Origin: an uncultured Flavobacteriaceae bacterium
GTDB taxonomy: Bacteria > Bacteroidota > Bacteroidia > Flavobacteriales > Flavobacteriaceae
Length of the DNA stretch: 64,000 nucleotides
NCBI GenBank assembly: GCA_947502975.1
Contig: CANNBV010000001.1
Coordinates: 310,001-374,000 of the forward strand
Direction: 5' to 3'
The position numbers were made by a program, and so were the translations under genes. A model generated the notes under the pieces. The model was not told the DNA's origin, ran no database searches, and was given only the letters and a program-made list of their open reading frames with translations. Every line of letters starts with the position of its first letter. Position 1 is the first letter of the stretch. This document shows positions 36,577 through 43,918 of the stretch, one piece after another.

Positions 36577-37581
36577 ATGATGCAAGAAACAAGTACAATT
36601 GATATTAAGTCTATTAACGAGAAAATTGAAAAGGAAAGTGCCTTTGTTGACTTACTAACTTTAGAAATGAATAAAGTTATTGTGGGCCAAAAACACATGG
36701 TAGAACGATTGCTAATTGGTTTATTAGGCCGTGGTCATATTTTATTAGAAGGTGTTCCTGGACTGGCAAAAACTTTAGCCATTAATACCTTGGCACAAGC
36801 GGTAGACGGCAGTTTTAGTAGAATACAGTTTACTCCAGATTTATTACCTGCAGATGTTACGGGTACACTTATCTACAACATGAAAGAGAATGATTTCTCT
36901 ATAAAAAAGGGACCAATTTTCGCAAATTTTGTTTTGGCAGATGAGATCAATAGAGCGCCAGCTAAAGTGCAATCTGCGTTATTAGAAGCCATGCAGGAAA
37001 AGCAAGTAACCATTGGTGATGAAACCTTTGTACTTGACAAACCTTTTTTAGTAATGGCAACGCAAAATCCTGTAGAGCAAGAAGGAACCTATCCATTGCC
37101 AGAAGCACAGGTAGACCGTTTTATGTTGAAAACAGTAATTGATTATCCGAAATTAGATGAGGAGCAGTTAATTATGAGAGCCAACATGAAAGGTGCTTGG
37201 GACAAAGTAAATGCAGTAGTTTCTGTAAAACAAATTTTAGCAGCACAGGAAGCTGTTAAAGATGTTTACATGGACGAAAAAATTGAGAAATACATATTAG
37301 ATATCATTTTTGCAACCAGATATCCTGAAAAATACAGACTTACCGATTTAAAACCATTAATTTCTTTTGGGGCATCACCTCGTGGAAGTATCAACCTAGC
37401 TACTGCTGCTAAATGTTATGCATTTATCAAGCGTCGTGGGTATGTAATTCCAGAAGATGTTCGAGCAGTGGTTCATGATGTGTTACGTCACAGAATAGGA
37501 ATTACCTATGAAGCAGAAGCAGAAAATGTGACTTCAGAAGACATCATTAACAAAATTGTTAACGAAATAGAAGTACCATAG
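36577..37581 (+). CDS. MoxR-family AAA+ ATPase
   Basis: A 334-residue AAA+ ATPase. Walker A is EGVPGLAKTLA near residue 70; Walker B and the sensor region are VLADEINRAPAKVQSALLEA; MATQNPVEQEGTYPLPEAQVDRF is the MoxR signature. It probably acts as a chaperone that loads or activates the VWA proteins encoded downstream. It opens the Bat operon, whose first eight core genes run in one direction to 46454. An 88-base spacer with AACGATT-type repeats separates it from the DUF58 gene. Confidence 0.93.
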   Translation: MMQETSTIDIKSINEKIEKESAFVDLLTLEMNKVIVGQKHMVERLLIGLLGRGHILLEGVPGLAKTLAINTLAQAVDGSFSRIQFTPDLLPADVTGTLIYNMKENDFSIKKGPIFANFVLADEINRAPAKVQSALLEAMQEKQVTIGDETFVLDKPFLVMATQNPVEQEGTYPLPEAQVDRFMLKTVIDYPKLDEEQLIMRANMKGAWDKVNAVVSVKQILAAQEAVKDVYMDEKIEKYILDIIFATRYPEKYRLTDLKPLISFGASPRGSINLATAAKCYAFIKRRGYVIPEDVRAVVHDVLRHRIGITYEAEAENVTSEDIINKIVNEIEVP

Positions 37582-37669
37582 GATTTCAGATTTCAGAATA
37601 ACGAATTACGATTTGTGAACGAACTACTTGAAAATCGTAAATCAAAAATCTACAATCGAAAATTGAAAA

Positions 37670-38536
37670 ATGGATACTAAAGAATTACTAAAAAAAGTAC
37701 GCAAAATTGAGATCAAGACACGGCGGTTGTCTGATCATATATTTGGAGGAGAATACCATTCTACCTTCAAAGGGCGCGGTATGACGTTTAGTGAAGTACG
37801 CCAGTACCAATTTGGAGATGATGTAAGAAGCATTGATTGGAATGTTACAGCGCGTTATAATGAGCCTTATGTAAAAGTATTTGAAGAAGAGCGCGAATTG
37901 ACGATGATGTTGATGGTGGATATTTCAGGCTCAGAGTTATTTGGTACAGAACAACAATTTAAAAATGAAGTTGTTACTGAAATTGCTGCAACCTTAGCAT
38001 TTTCGGCAACTCAAAATAATGATAAGATTGGTTTGATTTTATTTTCAGACCAAATAGAATTATTTATTCCGCCTAAAAAAGGACGTTCGCATGTACTTCG
38101 TATCATCCGTGAATTGATAGAGTTTGAACCAGAAAGTAAGCAAACCAATATTGCCGAAGCATTAAAGTTTTTAACCAACGTAATGAAGAAAAAAGCCATC
38201 GTGTTTGTGCTTTCTGATTTTATTGCTGATGATTATGAACGCACTATGAAGATTGTTTCTGGTAAGCATGATGTTACAGGCATTAGAGTTTATGATAAAC
38301 GTGAAGAAGAAATTCCAAATTTAGGAGTTGTACAGATGCAAGATGAAGAAACGGGGGAGTTACAATTGGTAAATACTACATCAAAAAAAGTACGACAAAA
38401 CTATGCAAAGTTTTACCGAGATAAAGTAAATTATTATAAAGAAACATTTTCACGTTCTGGAGCAGGTGTAATTGATTGCAGAGTTGATGAGAGCTATGTG
38501 AAAAAGTTGCTAGGATATTTTAAACGAAGAGGATAA
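37670..38536 (+). CDS. DUF58 / VWA-like protein of the Bat operon
   Basis: A 288-residue DUF58 protein. The N-terminal GEYHSTFKGRGMTFSEVRQY and DDVRSIDWNVTARYNEPYVK are the family signature. A degenerate VWA fold follows with DISGSELFG as the MIDAS-like Asp-x-Ser-x-Ser and a distal ASxD-like VFVLSDFIADDY. It sits second after MoxR, as in most Bacteroidota, and likely works with the ATPase as a scaffold for the membrane VWA proteins. Confidence 0.92.
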   Translation: MDTKELLKKVRKIEIKTRRLSDHIFGGEYHSTFKGRGMTFSEVRQYQFGDDVRSIDWNVTARYNEPYVKVFEEERELTMMLMVDISGSELFGTEQQFKNEVVTEIAATLAFSATQNNDKIGLILFSDQIELFIPPKKGRSHVLRIIRELIEFEPESKQTNIAEALKFLTNVMKKKAIVFVLSDFIADDYERTMKIVSGKHDVTGIRVYDKREEEIPNLGVVQMQDEETGELQLVNTTSKKVRQNYAKFYRDKVNYYKETFSRSGAGVIDCRVDESYVKKLLGYFKRRG

Positions 38537-38540
38537 AAGG

Positions 38541-38577
38541 ATTAACGATTTAAGAATGACGATTAACGATTTAAGAT
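38541..38577 (+). repeat. AACGATTTAAGA direct repeat
   Basis: Two copies of GATTAACGATTTAAGA, separated by a few bases, fill the spacer before the next gene. The in-frame ATG inside them would add the residues MTINDLRFIKN to the next protein, which looks artefactual. Related sequence borders the S23 gene at 43479-43510 and 43881-43903. Confidence 0.7.
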
Positions 38578-38588
38578 TTATAAAAAAC

Positions 38589-40223
38589 ATGTTGAGAATT
38601 AAGAGTAGCTTTAAAAGAGGGCTATTGCTGTGTTCTGTGTTCTGTCTTTTGTCATTTTTCTCTTTTGCTCAAGTTTCATCATCAATAGATTCTACCTCTA
38701 TAAAAATCGGAGAGCAGATCACCTATGAAATTCAGGTGGAAACAGATACTACAAACTTAGTCGTGTTTCCAGAAGGGCAAACTTTTACGCCTTTAGAAAT
38801 GATAGCATCTTATGCTATCGATACAGTAAAAAATAAGGACAAATTCAGCTTAATAAAAAAATACGGATTAACACAATTTGATTCTGGCGCTTACACCATA
38901 CCACGTCAAAAAATAATTGTAGGAGACAAAACCTTCTTTACAGATTCACTTAAAGTTGAGGTGAATAATATCATTGTTGATACTACAAAACAGGGGCTTT
39001 ACGATATCAAGCCAATGATTGATGTGAAAAAACGAGGCAGCGATTGGTGGAAATATCTATTAATCACATTACTTGTTTTAGGAATTATCGCAGCGGCTTT
39101 ATGGTGGTTTATTTGGAGACAAAAACCTCTAACAGAAGACGAGAAAATAGCATTACTACCACCTTACGATAGAGCAAAGTTAGCCTTACAGAAGTTGGAT
39201 GAAAGCCATTATTTAGAACACGAACAGTTAAAAGATTATTATTCTGAATTGACCTTAATTATCAGAAAGTATCTAGATGAGAAGGTGTATGACCATTCTT
39301 TAGAAAGTACTACAGATGAATTGATAAGTAAGTTGCGCTTGTTAAAAGATGGTAATCAAATTGATTTGAGTGCAGAAACTATTAAAAATATTGAGAGTAT
39401 TTTAAGACGTGCCGATTTGGTAAAATTTGCAAAATCTGCACCAGACGTAGCTTTAGCAGAATTAGACAGAAAGACAATTGATTCAGAAATCGATCATGTA
39501 AAAGAGGTATTACCAGAACCTACAGAAGAAGAGAAGCTTTTAGACGAACAGTACAGAGAAGAGCAGGAGCGTAAAAAGAAACGTAAAAAAGTATGGATTA
39601 CTGTTGGTGTAATTGTTTTTCTATTAGCAGCATTAATTACTGGTTTTTCCATAACAAAGGGTTTTAGTTATGTAAAAGATACCATTATTGGTCATGAAAG
39701 CAAGGAGCTCCTTGAAGGTGAATGGGTTACTAGTCAGTATGGCGTCCCACCAGTTACTATTACTACGCCGCGTGTATTAAAAAGAATGCAACCACCAATT
39801 CCTGAAGAGGCAAAACAACAGGTAGACATGACTATGTTTGGCTATGGAAGCTTACTAGAAGGGTTTCATGTATATGTGATTACAACCAAAATAAAAAACT
39901 TAGGTGACAATAAAATTGAATTAGAAAAGATTGCTGAGCAAAGCATAAAAATGATAGAACAACAAGGTGTAGAGAATATGTTGGTTAAAAACGACAAATT
40001 TGCAACACCTAATGGTGCAGAAGGATTGAAAGTTCATGGCAGTGGTGATTTCCCAACGTTAGTAGAAGGAAAAAAACAAAGAGGCGAATACACTATTTTA
40101 TTATTTAATGCTGAAAATGTATTTCAACAGATTGCAATTACTTCTGAAGAAGATGATACTTATGCAGATAAAATTGTTGAACGTATTATAAATTCAATAG
40201 AACTTAAAACTGAAGAAGAGTGA
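38589..40223 (+). CDS. BatD-like membrane protein of the Bat operon
   Basis: A 544-residue protein. I choose ATG 38589 because it yields a clear signal peptide (RGLLLCSVFCLLSFFSFAQ), while the earlier ATG at 38556 lies in a repeat. An N-terminal periplasmic BatD-like beta domain (IGEQITYEIQVETDTTNLVV) is followed by one membrane helix (about residues 160-180), a cytoplasmic helical domain with YLDEKVYDHSLESTTDELIS (DUF4381-like), a second membrane helix (about 337-360) and a C-terminal domain. It occupies the usual position between DUF58 and BatA. Its stop overlaps the BatA start (TGATG). Confidence 0.82.
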   Translation: MLRIKSSFKRGLLLCSVFCLLSFFSFAQVSSSIDSTSIKIGEQITYEIQVETDTTNLVVFPEGQTFTPLEMIASYAIDTVKNKDKFSLIKKYGLTQFDSGAYTIPRQKIIVGDKTFFTDSLKVEVNNIIVDTTKQGLYDIKPMIDVKKRGSDWWKYLLITLLVLGIIAAALWWFIWRQKPLTEDEKIALLPPYDRAKLALQKLDESHYLEHEQLKDYYSELTLIIRKYLDEKVYDHSLESTTDELISKLRLLKDGNQIDLSAETIKNIESILRRADLVKFAKSAPDVALAELDRKTIDSEIDHVKEVLPEPTEEEKLLDEQYREEQERKKKRKKVWITVGVIVFLLAALITGFSITKGFSYVKDTIIGHESKELLEGEWVTSQYGVPPVTITTPRVLKRMQPPIPEEAKQQVDMTMFGYGSLLEGFHVYVITTKIKNLGDNKIELEKIAEQSIKMIEQQGVENMLVKNDKFATPNGAEGLKVHGSGDFPTLVEGKKQRGEYTILLFNAENVFQQIAITSEEDDTYADKIVERIINSIELKTEEE

Positions 40224-41230
40224 TGTTAGAAGGAATTGAGTTTTTAAATAAAAAATTGTTTTGGCTAATGCTATTACTCCCTATAGCATTAGCATGGTAT
40301 ATTTTCAAAAATAAAAAGCAAACCGCTGAGCTCAAAATATCAAGTTTAAAGGGCTTTAAAGTTACAAACTCGTGGTTGCCAAAATTAAAACATGTTCTAT
40401 TTGTATTCAGACTTTTGGCTTTGGCATTATTGATTACTGCATTAGCAAGACCGCAATCAGTTGATGTGTCTACCAAGACTAAGACTACGCGTGGTATTGA
40501 TATTGTAATGGCAATTGATGTTTCTGCGAGTATGCTTGCAAAGGATTTAAAACCTAACAGACTTGAAGCATTAAAGGATGTTGCATCAGAATTTATAAAA
40601 GGGCGTCCAAACGATCGTATTGGTTTGGTAGAATATGCTGGAGAAAGTTATACCAAAACGCCAATAACAAGTGATAAAGCTATTGTATTACGCTCCTTAA
40701 AAAGTATAAAGTACAATACAATTATTGAGGGTGGTACCGCCATTGGGATGGGTTTAGCGACTTCTGTAAACCGACTAAAAGACAGTAAAGCGCAAAGTAA
40801 AGTGATTATACTATTAACAGACGGTGTAAATAATACAGGATTCATTGACCCAAGAACGGCGAGTGAATTGGCTGTAGAGTATGGAATTAAAACATACACT
40901 ATAGGTTTAGGTACTAATGGTATGGCCTTATCACCTATTGCTTTAGACCCAAGAACAGGTAGATTTCAATACGGGCGAACCCAAGTAGAAATAGATGAAG
41001 ATTTATTAAAAGAAATTGCTGATGCTACTGGAGGTAAATATTTTAGAGCCACCAATAATGAGAAGTTAGAAGCCATTTATGAAGAAATAAATAAGTTAGA
41101 AAAAACAGAAATAGAGGAGTTTAAGTTTTACAATTATGAGGAAAAATACCGTCCGCTTGTTTTATTAGCAGGATTGTTATTACTTCTAGAGTTGTTATTA
41201 CGTTTTACTGTTTTTAGAAGTTTTGTATAA
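40223..41230 (+). CDS. batA: BatA: membrane VWA protein
   Basis: A 335-residue inner-membrane protein with membrane helices at both ends (about 15-30 and 50-75; C-terminal about 310-330) and a VWA domain between. The metal-ion-dependent adhesion site is intact as AIDVSASM (Asp-x-Ser-x-Ser), with TPITSDKA and LLTDGVNNTGF completing it. Start is ATG 40223, overlapping the preceding stop. BatA/BatB are thought to form a membrane complex that helps withstand oxidative or envelope stress in Bacteroides. A REP-like palindrome lies directly after its stop. Confidence 0.92.
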   Translation: MLEGIEFLNKKLFWLMLLLPIALAWYIFKNKKQTAELKISSLKGFKVTNSWLPKLKHVLFVFRLLALALLITALARPQSVDVSTKTKTTRGIDIVMAIDVSASMLAKDLKPNRLEALKDVASEFIKGRPNDRIGLVEYAGESYTKTPITSDKAIVLRSLKSIKYNTIIEGGTAIGMGLATSVNRLKDSKAQSKVIILLTDGVNNTGFIDPRTASELAVEYGIKTYTIGLGTNGMALSPIALDPRTGRFQYGRTQVEIDEDLLKEIADATGGKYFRATNNEKLEAIYEEINKLEKTEIEEFKFYNYEEKYRPLVLLAGLLLLLELLLRFTVFRSFV

Positions 41231-41240
41231 AAAGTGTTTT

Positions 41241-41266
41241 TGTCATTTCCGCGAAGGCGGAAATCT
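41241..41266. repeat. REP-like palindrome
   Basis: A perfect 8-bp hairpin ATTTCCGC-GAAG-GCGGAAAT inside the TGTCATT...AATCT frame common to many bacterial REP elements. It lies ten bases after the BatA stop and is related to 29871-29894 and 34918-34940. Confidence 0.8.
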
Positions 41267-41371
41267 TAAAAGAGTTTAAGACCCTACAAGGTTTGAAAAA
41301 CCGAGTAGCTATAAAATTTAAAAAATTGTGGCTAACTGTTAACTGCCACAGCAAACTGAATACTGGGAAGA

Positions 41372-42409
41372 ATGTATCAATTAGATGAAAAAATATGGTT
41401 TTGGACGTTGGGAGTTATCCCGATAGTACTTCTATTCTTTTTGGTGCTGCAACTATGGAAGTACAAAACCCAAAAGAAATTTGCGGATAAAGATTTATTA
41501 AAACGATTAAGTCCAGATACATCTTTCTTTAAATCAGCATTAAAAATTGTACTATTGAGTTTGGCATTTTTGTGCTTTTCAATTGCATTGGTAAACCCAA
41601 AAATTGGTACAAAATTAGAAACTGTAAAGCGCGAAGGTGTTGACATCGTTTTTGCCGTTGATGTTTCAAAAAGTATGTTGGCAGAAGATATTGCACCAAA
41701 TCGATTAGAAAAAGCGCAACAATTGGTAACGCAAATCATTAATAATTTGGCTAGTGACCGCGTTGGTATTATTGCTTATGCAGGAAAAGCATTTCCGCAA
41801 TTACCGATAACCACTGATTATGCTTCGGCAAAAATGTTTTTGAATAACATGAATACCGATATGTTATCTTCACAGGGTACGGCAATAAATGAAGCTATAA
41901 AATTAGCTACAACATATTTTGATGACGAAGAGCAAACAAATAGGGTACTTATTATCATTTCGGATGGAGAAGACCATAGTGAAGCAGCTATAGATGTGGC
42001 AGAACAAGCTAGTGAAGAGGGTATTCGCATTTTTACCATTGGTGTGGGTGATGTAAAAGGTGGTCCTATTCCATTAAAACGAAATGGTGTTGTGGTGAGC
42101 TATAAGAAAGATAATCAAGGTGAAACGGTAATTACGAAGTTGAATGAAGATACCTTAAAAGGTATTGCAGAAGAAGCAAATGGCGCATATATCAATGGAA
42201 AAATAACAAATGATGTTGTAGAAAGTATTCGGGAAATTTTGAATAAAATGGATAAAACCGAATTTGAAGCAAAACAATTTGCAGATTTTAAAGACCAATT
42301 TCAGTGGTTTTTAGGGTTTGGAATTTTCTTTTTGTTTTTAGACATATTGTTATTAGAGCGTAAAACAGCATGGTTGAAAAAGTTGAATTTGTTTAATGAG
42401 AATTTGTAA
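41372..42409 (+). CDS. batB: BatB: membrane VWA protein
   Basis: A 345-residue inner-membrane VWA protein with N-terminal helices (about 8-27 and 55-75) and a C-terminal helix (about 312-332). The MIDAS motif is AVDVSKSM, followed by LPITTDYASAKMFL and IIISDGEDHSEAA. It is paralogous to BatA. It is separated from BatA by 141 bases holding a REP-like palindrome and from BatC by 235 bases holding dispersed element copy 3, so the operon may use internal promoters or be differentially expressed here. Confidence 0.92.
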   Translation: MYQLDEKIWFWTLGVIPIVLLFFLVLQLWKYKTQKKFADKDLLKRLSPDTSFFKSALKIVLLSLAFLCFSIALVNPKIGTKLETVKREGVDIVFAVDVSKSMLAEDIAPNRLEKAQQLVTQIINNLASDRVGIIAYAGKAFPQLPITTDYASAKMFLNNMNTDMLSSQGTAINEAIKLATTYFDDEEQTNRVLIIISDGEDHSEAAIDVAEQASEEGIRIFTIGVGDVKGGPIPLKRNGVVVSYKKDNQGETVITKLNEDTLKGIAEEANGAYINGKITNDVVESIREILNKMDKTEFEAKQFADFKDQFQWFLGFGIFFLFLDILLLERKTAWLKKLNLFNENL

Positions 42410-42451
42410 ATAGGTTTGATGTTAGTTGAAGCTATGACTTTGGCTGATATG

Positions 42452-42579
42452 CCCGCGTTAGGGATTGCAACGGCATCCTTTTTTATGTCTGTTCGAGTGT
42501 TTTGTGAAGTATGAACAAAATGTATCGAGAACACTTAAAAAAGATATAGTGGAAAGCCCGACCCGATAGGGTAACGCCC
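42452..42579 (-). repeat. Dispersed GCGTTA-ended element, copy 3 (composite)
   Basis: Read on the minus strand it begins GGGCGTTACCC and ends CCCTAACGCGGGC, with ATATCTTTT and AAAGGATGCC inner arms as in copies 1 and 6. Its centre carries a second repeat type (TTCTCGATACA...CACTCGAA), also present at 58074-58114. It is the only copy not oriented behind a gene read in the same direction; it lies in the BatB-BatC spacer. Confidence 0.85.
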
Positions 42580-42644
42580 AAATTTATAGTTTTTTTAACG
42601 CAATAAAAATGACAGTTTTATAACTTAGAAATACCATTTTTGAA

Positions 42645-43478
42645 ATGAAAAAGTTAGTTGTATTAATCATATCGTGTATCTCCTTTCTTGGGTTCTCTCA
42701 AGACAACAAGGAGCGTATGTTGGCAGAAAAAAAAGCTAATAACTATGTTTATGAAGCTAATGAGCTGGTTAGTGAAGATTTTGTTGCTGCCGAAATGGAA
42801 TATAGAAAAGCATTGTCAAAGCAGTCGGATAATATTGCTGGGATGTACAATCTTGGAAATTCTTACTATGAAAAAGGTAATTTTGAAGAGGCATTATATC
42901 GCCATCAACAAACAGCAAAATTAGCAACTTCTAAAGCTGCAAAACACAAGGCATTCCATAATATGGGAAATGTACTTATGAAAAATAAAAAGTGCAAAGA
43001 AGCCGTTGAAGCTTATAAAAGTGCACTACGCAATGATCCTTCTGATGATGAAACCCGCTACAATTTAGGTTTGGCAAAAGAGTGTGCAAAACAACAGGAG
43101 GACGAAAACAAAGACGACGAGAATAAGGAGGATAAGGATAATAGCGACGATAAAAAAGACGAAGAAAAAGAAAATAAAGACGACAAAAATAAAGAGAATC
43201 AGGATAAAAAAGACGGCGAGGATAAAGAAGATGAAAAGAAGGACGGAGAAGATAAGGAGGATGAAAATAAAAACCCTGAAGATAAAAAAGACGACAAAAA
43301 TAAAGGCGATAAAGAAAAGGAAGAACAGAAAAAACCACAGCCTAAACCTGGACAATTGTCACCACAGCAAATTAAAAGTTTGTTAGAAGCGATGAACAAT
43401 CAAGAGAAAAAGGTTCAGGAAAAAATGAATGCTGAAAAGAAAAAAGGCGTGAAAGTAAAGACCGAAAAAGATTGGTAG
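42645..43478 (+). CDS. batC: BatC: TPR protein with charged tail
   Basis: A 277-residue secreted or anchored protein: signal peptide (VLIISCISFLGFSQ), TPR repeats at about 30-140 (AGMYNLGNSYYEKGNFEEAL, HNMGNVLMKNKKCKEAVEAY), then a long low-complexity Asp/Glu/Lys tract (about 145-235) and a C-terminal segment SPQQIKSLLEAMNNQEKKVQ. The charged tract leaves all other frames open as well, which is compositional. BatC is the periplasmic TPR partner of the BatA/BatB VWA proteins. Confidence 0.88.
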   Translation: MKKLVVLIISCISFLGFSQDNKERMLAEKKANNYVYEANELVSEDFVAAEMEYRKALSKQSDNIAGMYNLGNSYYEKGNFEEALYRHQQTAKLATSKAAKHKAFHNMGNVLMKNKKCKEAVEAYKSALRNDPSDDETRYNLGLAKECAKQQEDENKDDENKEDKDNSDDKKDEEKENKDDKNKENQDKKDGEDKEDEKKDGEDKEDENKNPEDKKDDKNKGDKEKEEQKKPQPKPGQLSPQQIKSLLEAMNNQEKKVQEKMNAEKKKGVKVKTEKDW

Positions 43479-43510
43479 ACGATTTTAGATTAACGACTAA
43501 CGATTTTTGA
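43479..43510 (+). repeat. Left AACGATT repeat beside S23 gene
   Basis: Contains GATTAACGACTAACGATTT immediately after the BatC stop. The inverted counterpart, AATCGTTAATCGTTAATC, lies at 43884-43901 at the end of the S23 gene, so the S23 gene is bracketed by inverted short repeats. Confidence 0.7.
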
Positions 43511-43521
43511 AATAAGAATAG

Positions 43522-43899
43522 ATGAGAACGAATGATTTAGAAGAAAGAGTGATAGATTTTGCAGTTTTCATCATTGATATTATCGAAGACGTTAAGAAAA
43601 CTTATTCAGGCACTTATTATGGAAATCAATTAATTCGTTCTTCAGGATCACCAGCTCTTAACTATGGGGAAGCTAGAAGTGCTGAATCGCATAAAGACTT
43701 TGTTCATAAAATGGGAATTTGTTTGAAAGAGCTAAGAGAAAGTTACAATTGTTTAAGAATTATTTATAAGGCTAATTTATATAACGGTAAAAAGGAAAAA
43801 ATCGTGAAGGCTATGGATGAAAACAATCAACTTATTTCAATTTTCGTTGCAAGTATAAAAACATCCAAAACTAATAATTCAAGAATCGTTAATCGTTAA
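43522..43899 (+). CDS. S23 / four-helix-bundle protein
   Basis: A 125-residue all-helical protein of the S23 (23S rRNA intervening-sequence protein, TIGR02436) family. The signature is KKTYSGTYYGNQLIRSSGSP followed by ALNYGEARSAESHKDFVHKM and LKELRESYNCLRII. These proteins form a five-fold four-helix bundle with a basic funnel and are of uncertain function. It breaks an otherwise conserved BatC-BatD junction and the last residues (Arg-Ile-Val-Asn-Arg) are encoded by the inverted repeat at its 3' end. It looks like a small mobile unit inserted in the operon. Confidence 0.9.
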   Translation: MRTNDLEERVIDFAVFIIDIIEDVKKTYSGTYYGNQLIRSSGSPALNYGEARSAESHKDFVHKMGICLKELRESYNCLRIIYKANLYNGKKEKIVKAMDENNQLISIFVASIKTSKTNNSRIVNR

Positions 43900-43903
43900 T
43901 CAT
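43881..43903 (-). repeat. Right inverted AACGATT repeat at S23 gene end
   Basis: AATCGTTAATCGTTAATC overlaps the last codons and stop of the S23 gene and is the inverted form of the sequence at 43483-43503. A similar sequence without an S23 gene is at 38541-38577. Confidence 0.7.
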
Positions 43904-43918
43904 TGTTCGCTAATCTTT

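Noticed and set aside
43065-43399. Several overlapping open frames on both strands in BatC
   Set aside because: They come from the low-complexity Asp/Glu/Lys codons of BatC, which keep stops out of the other frames.
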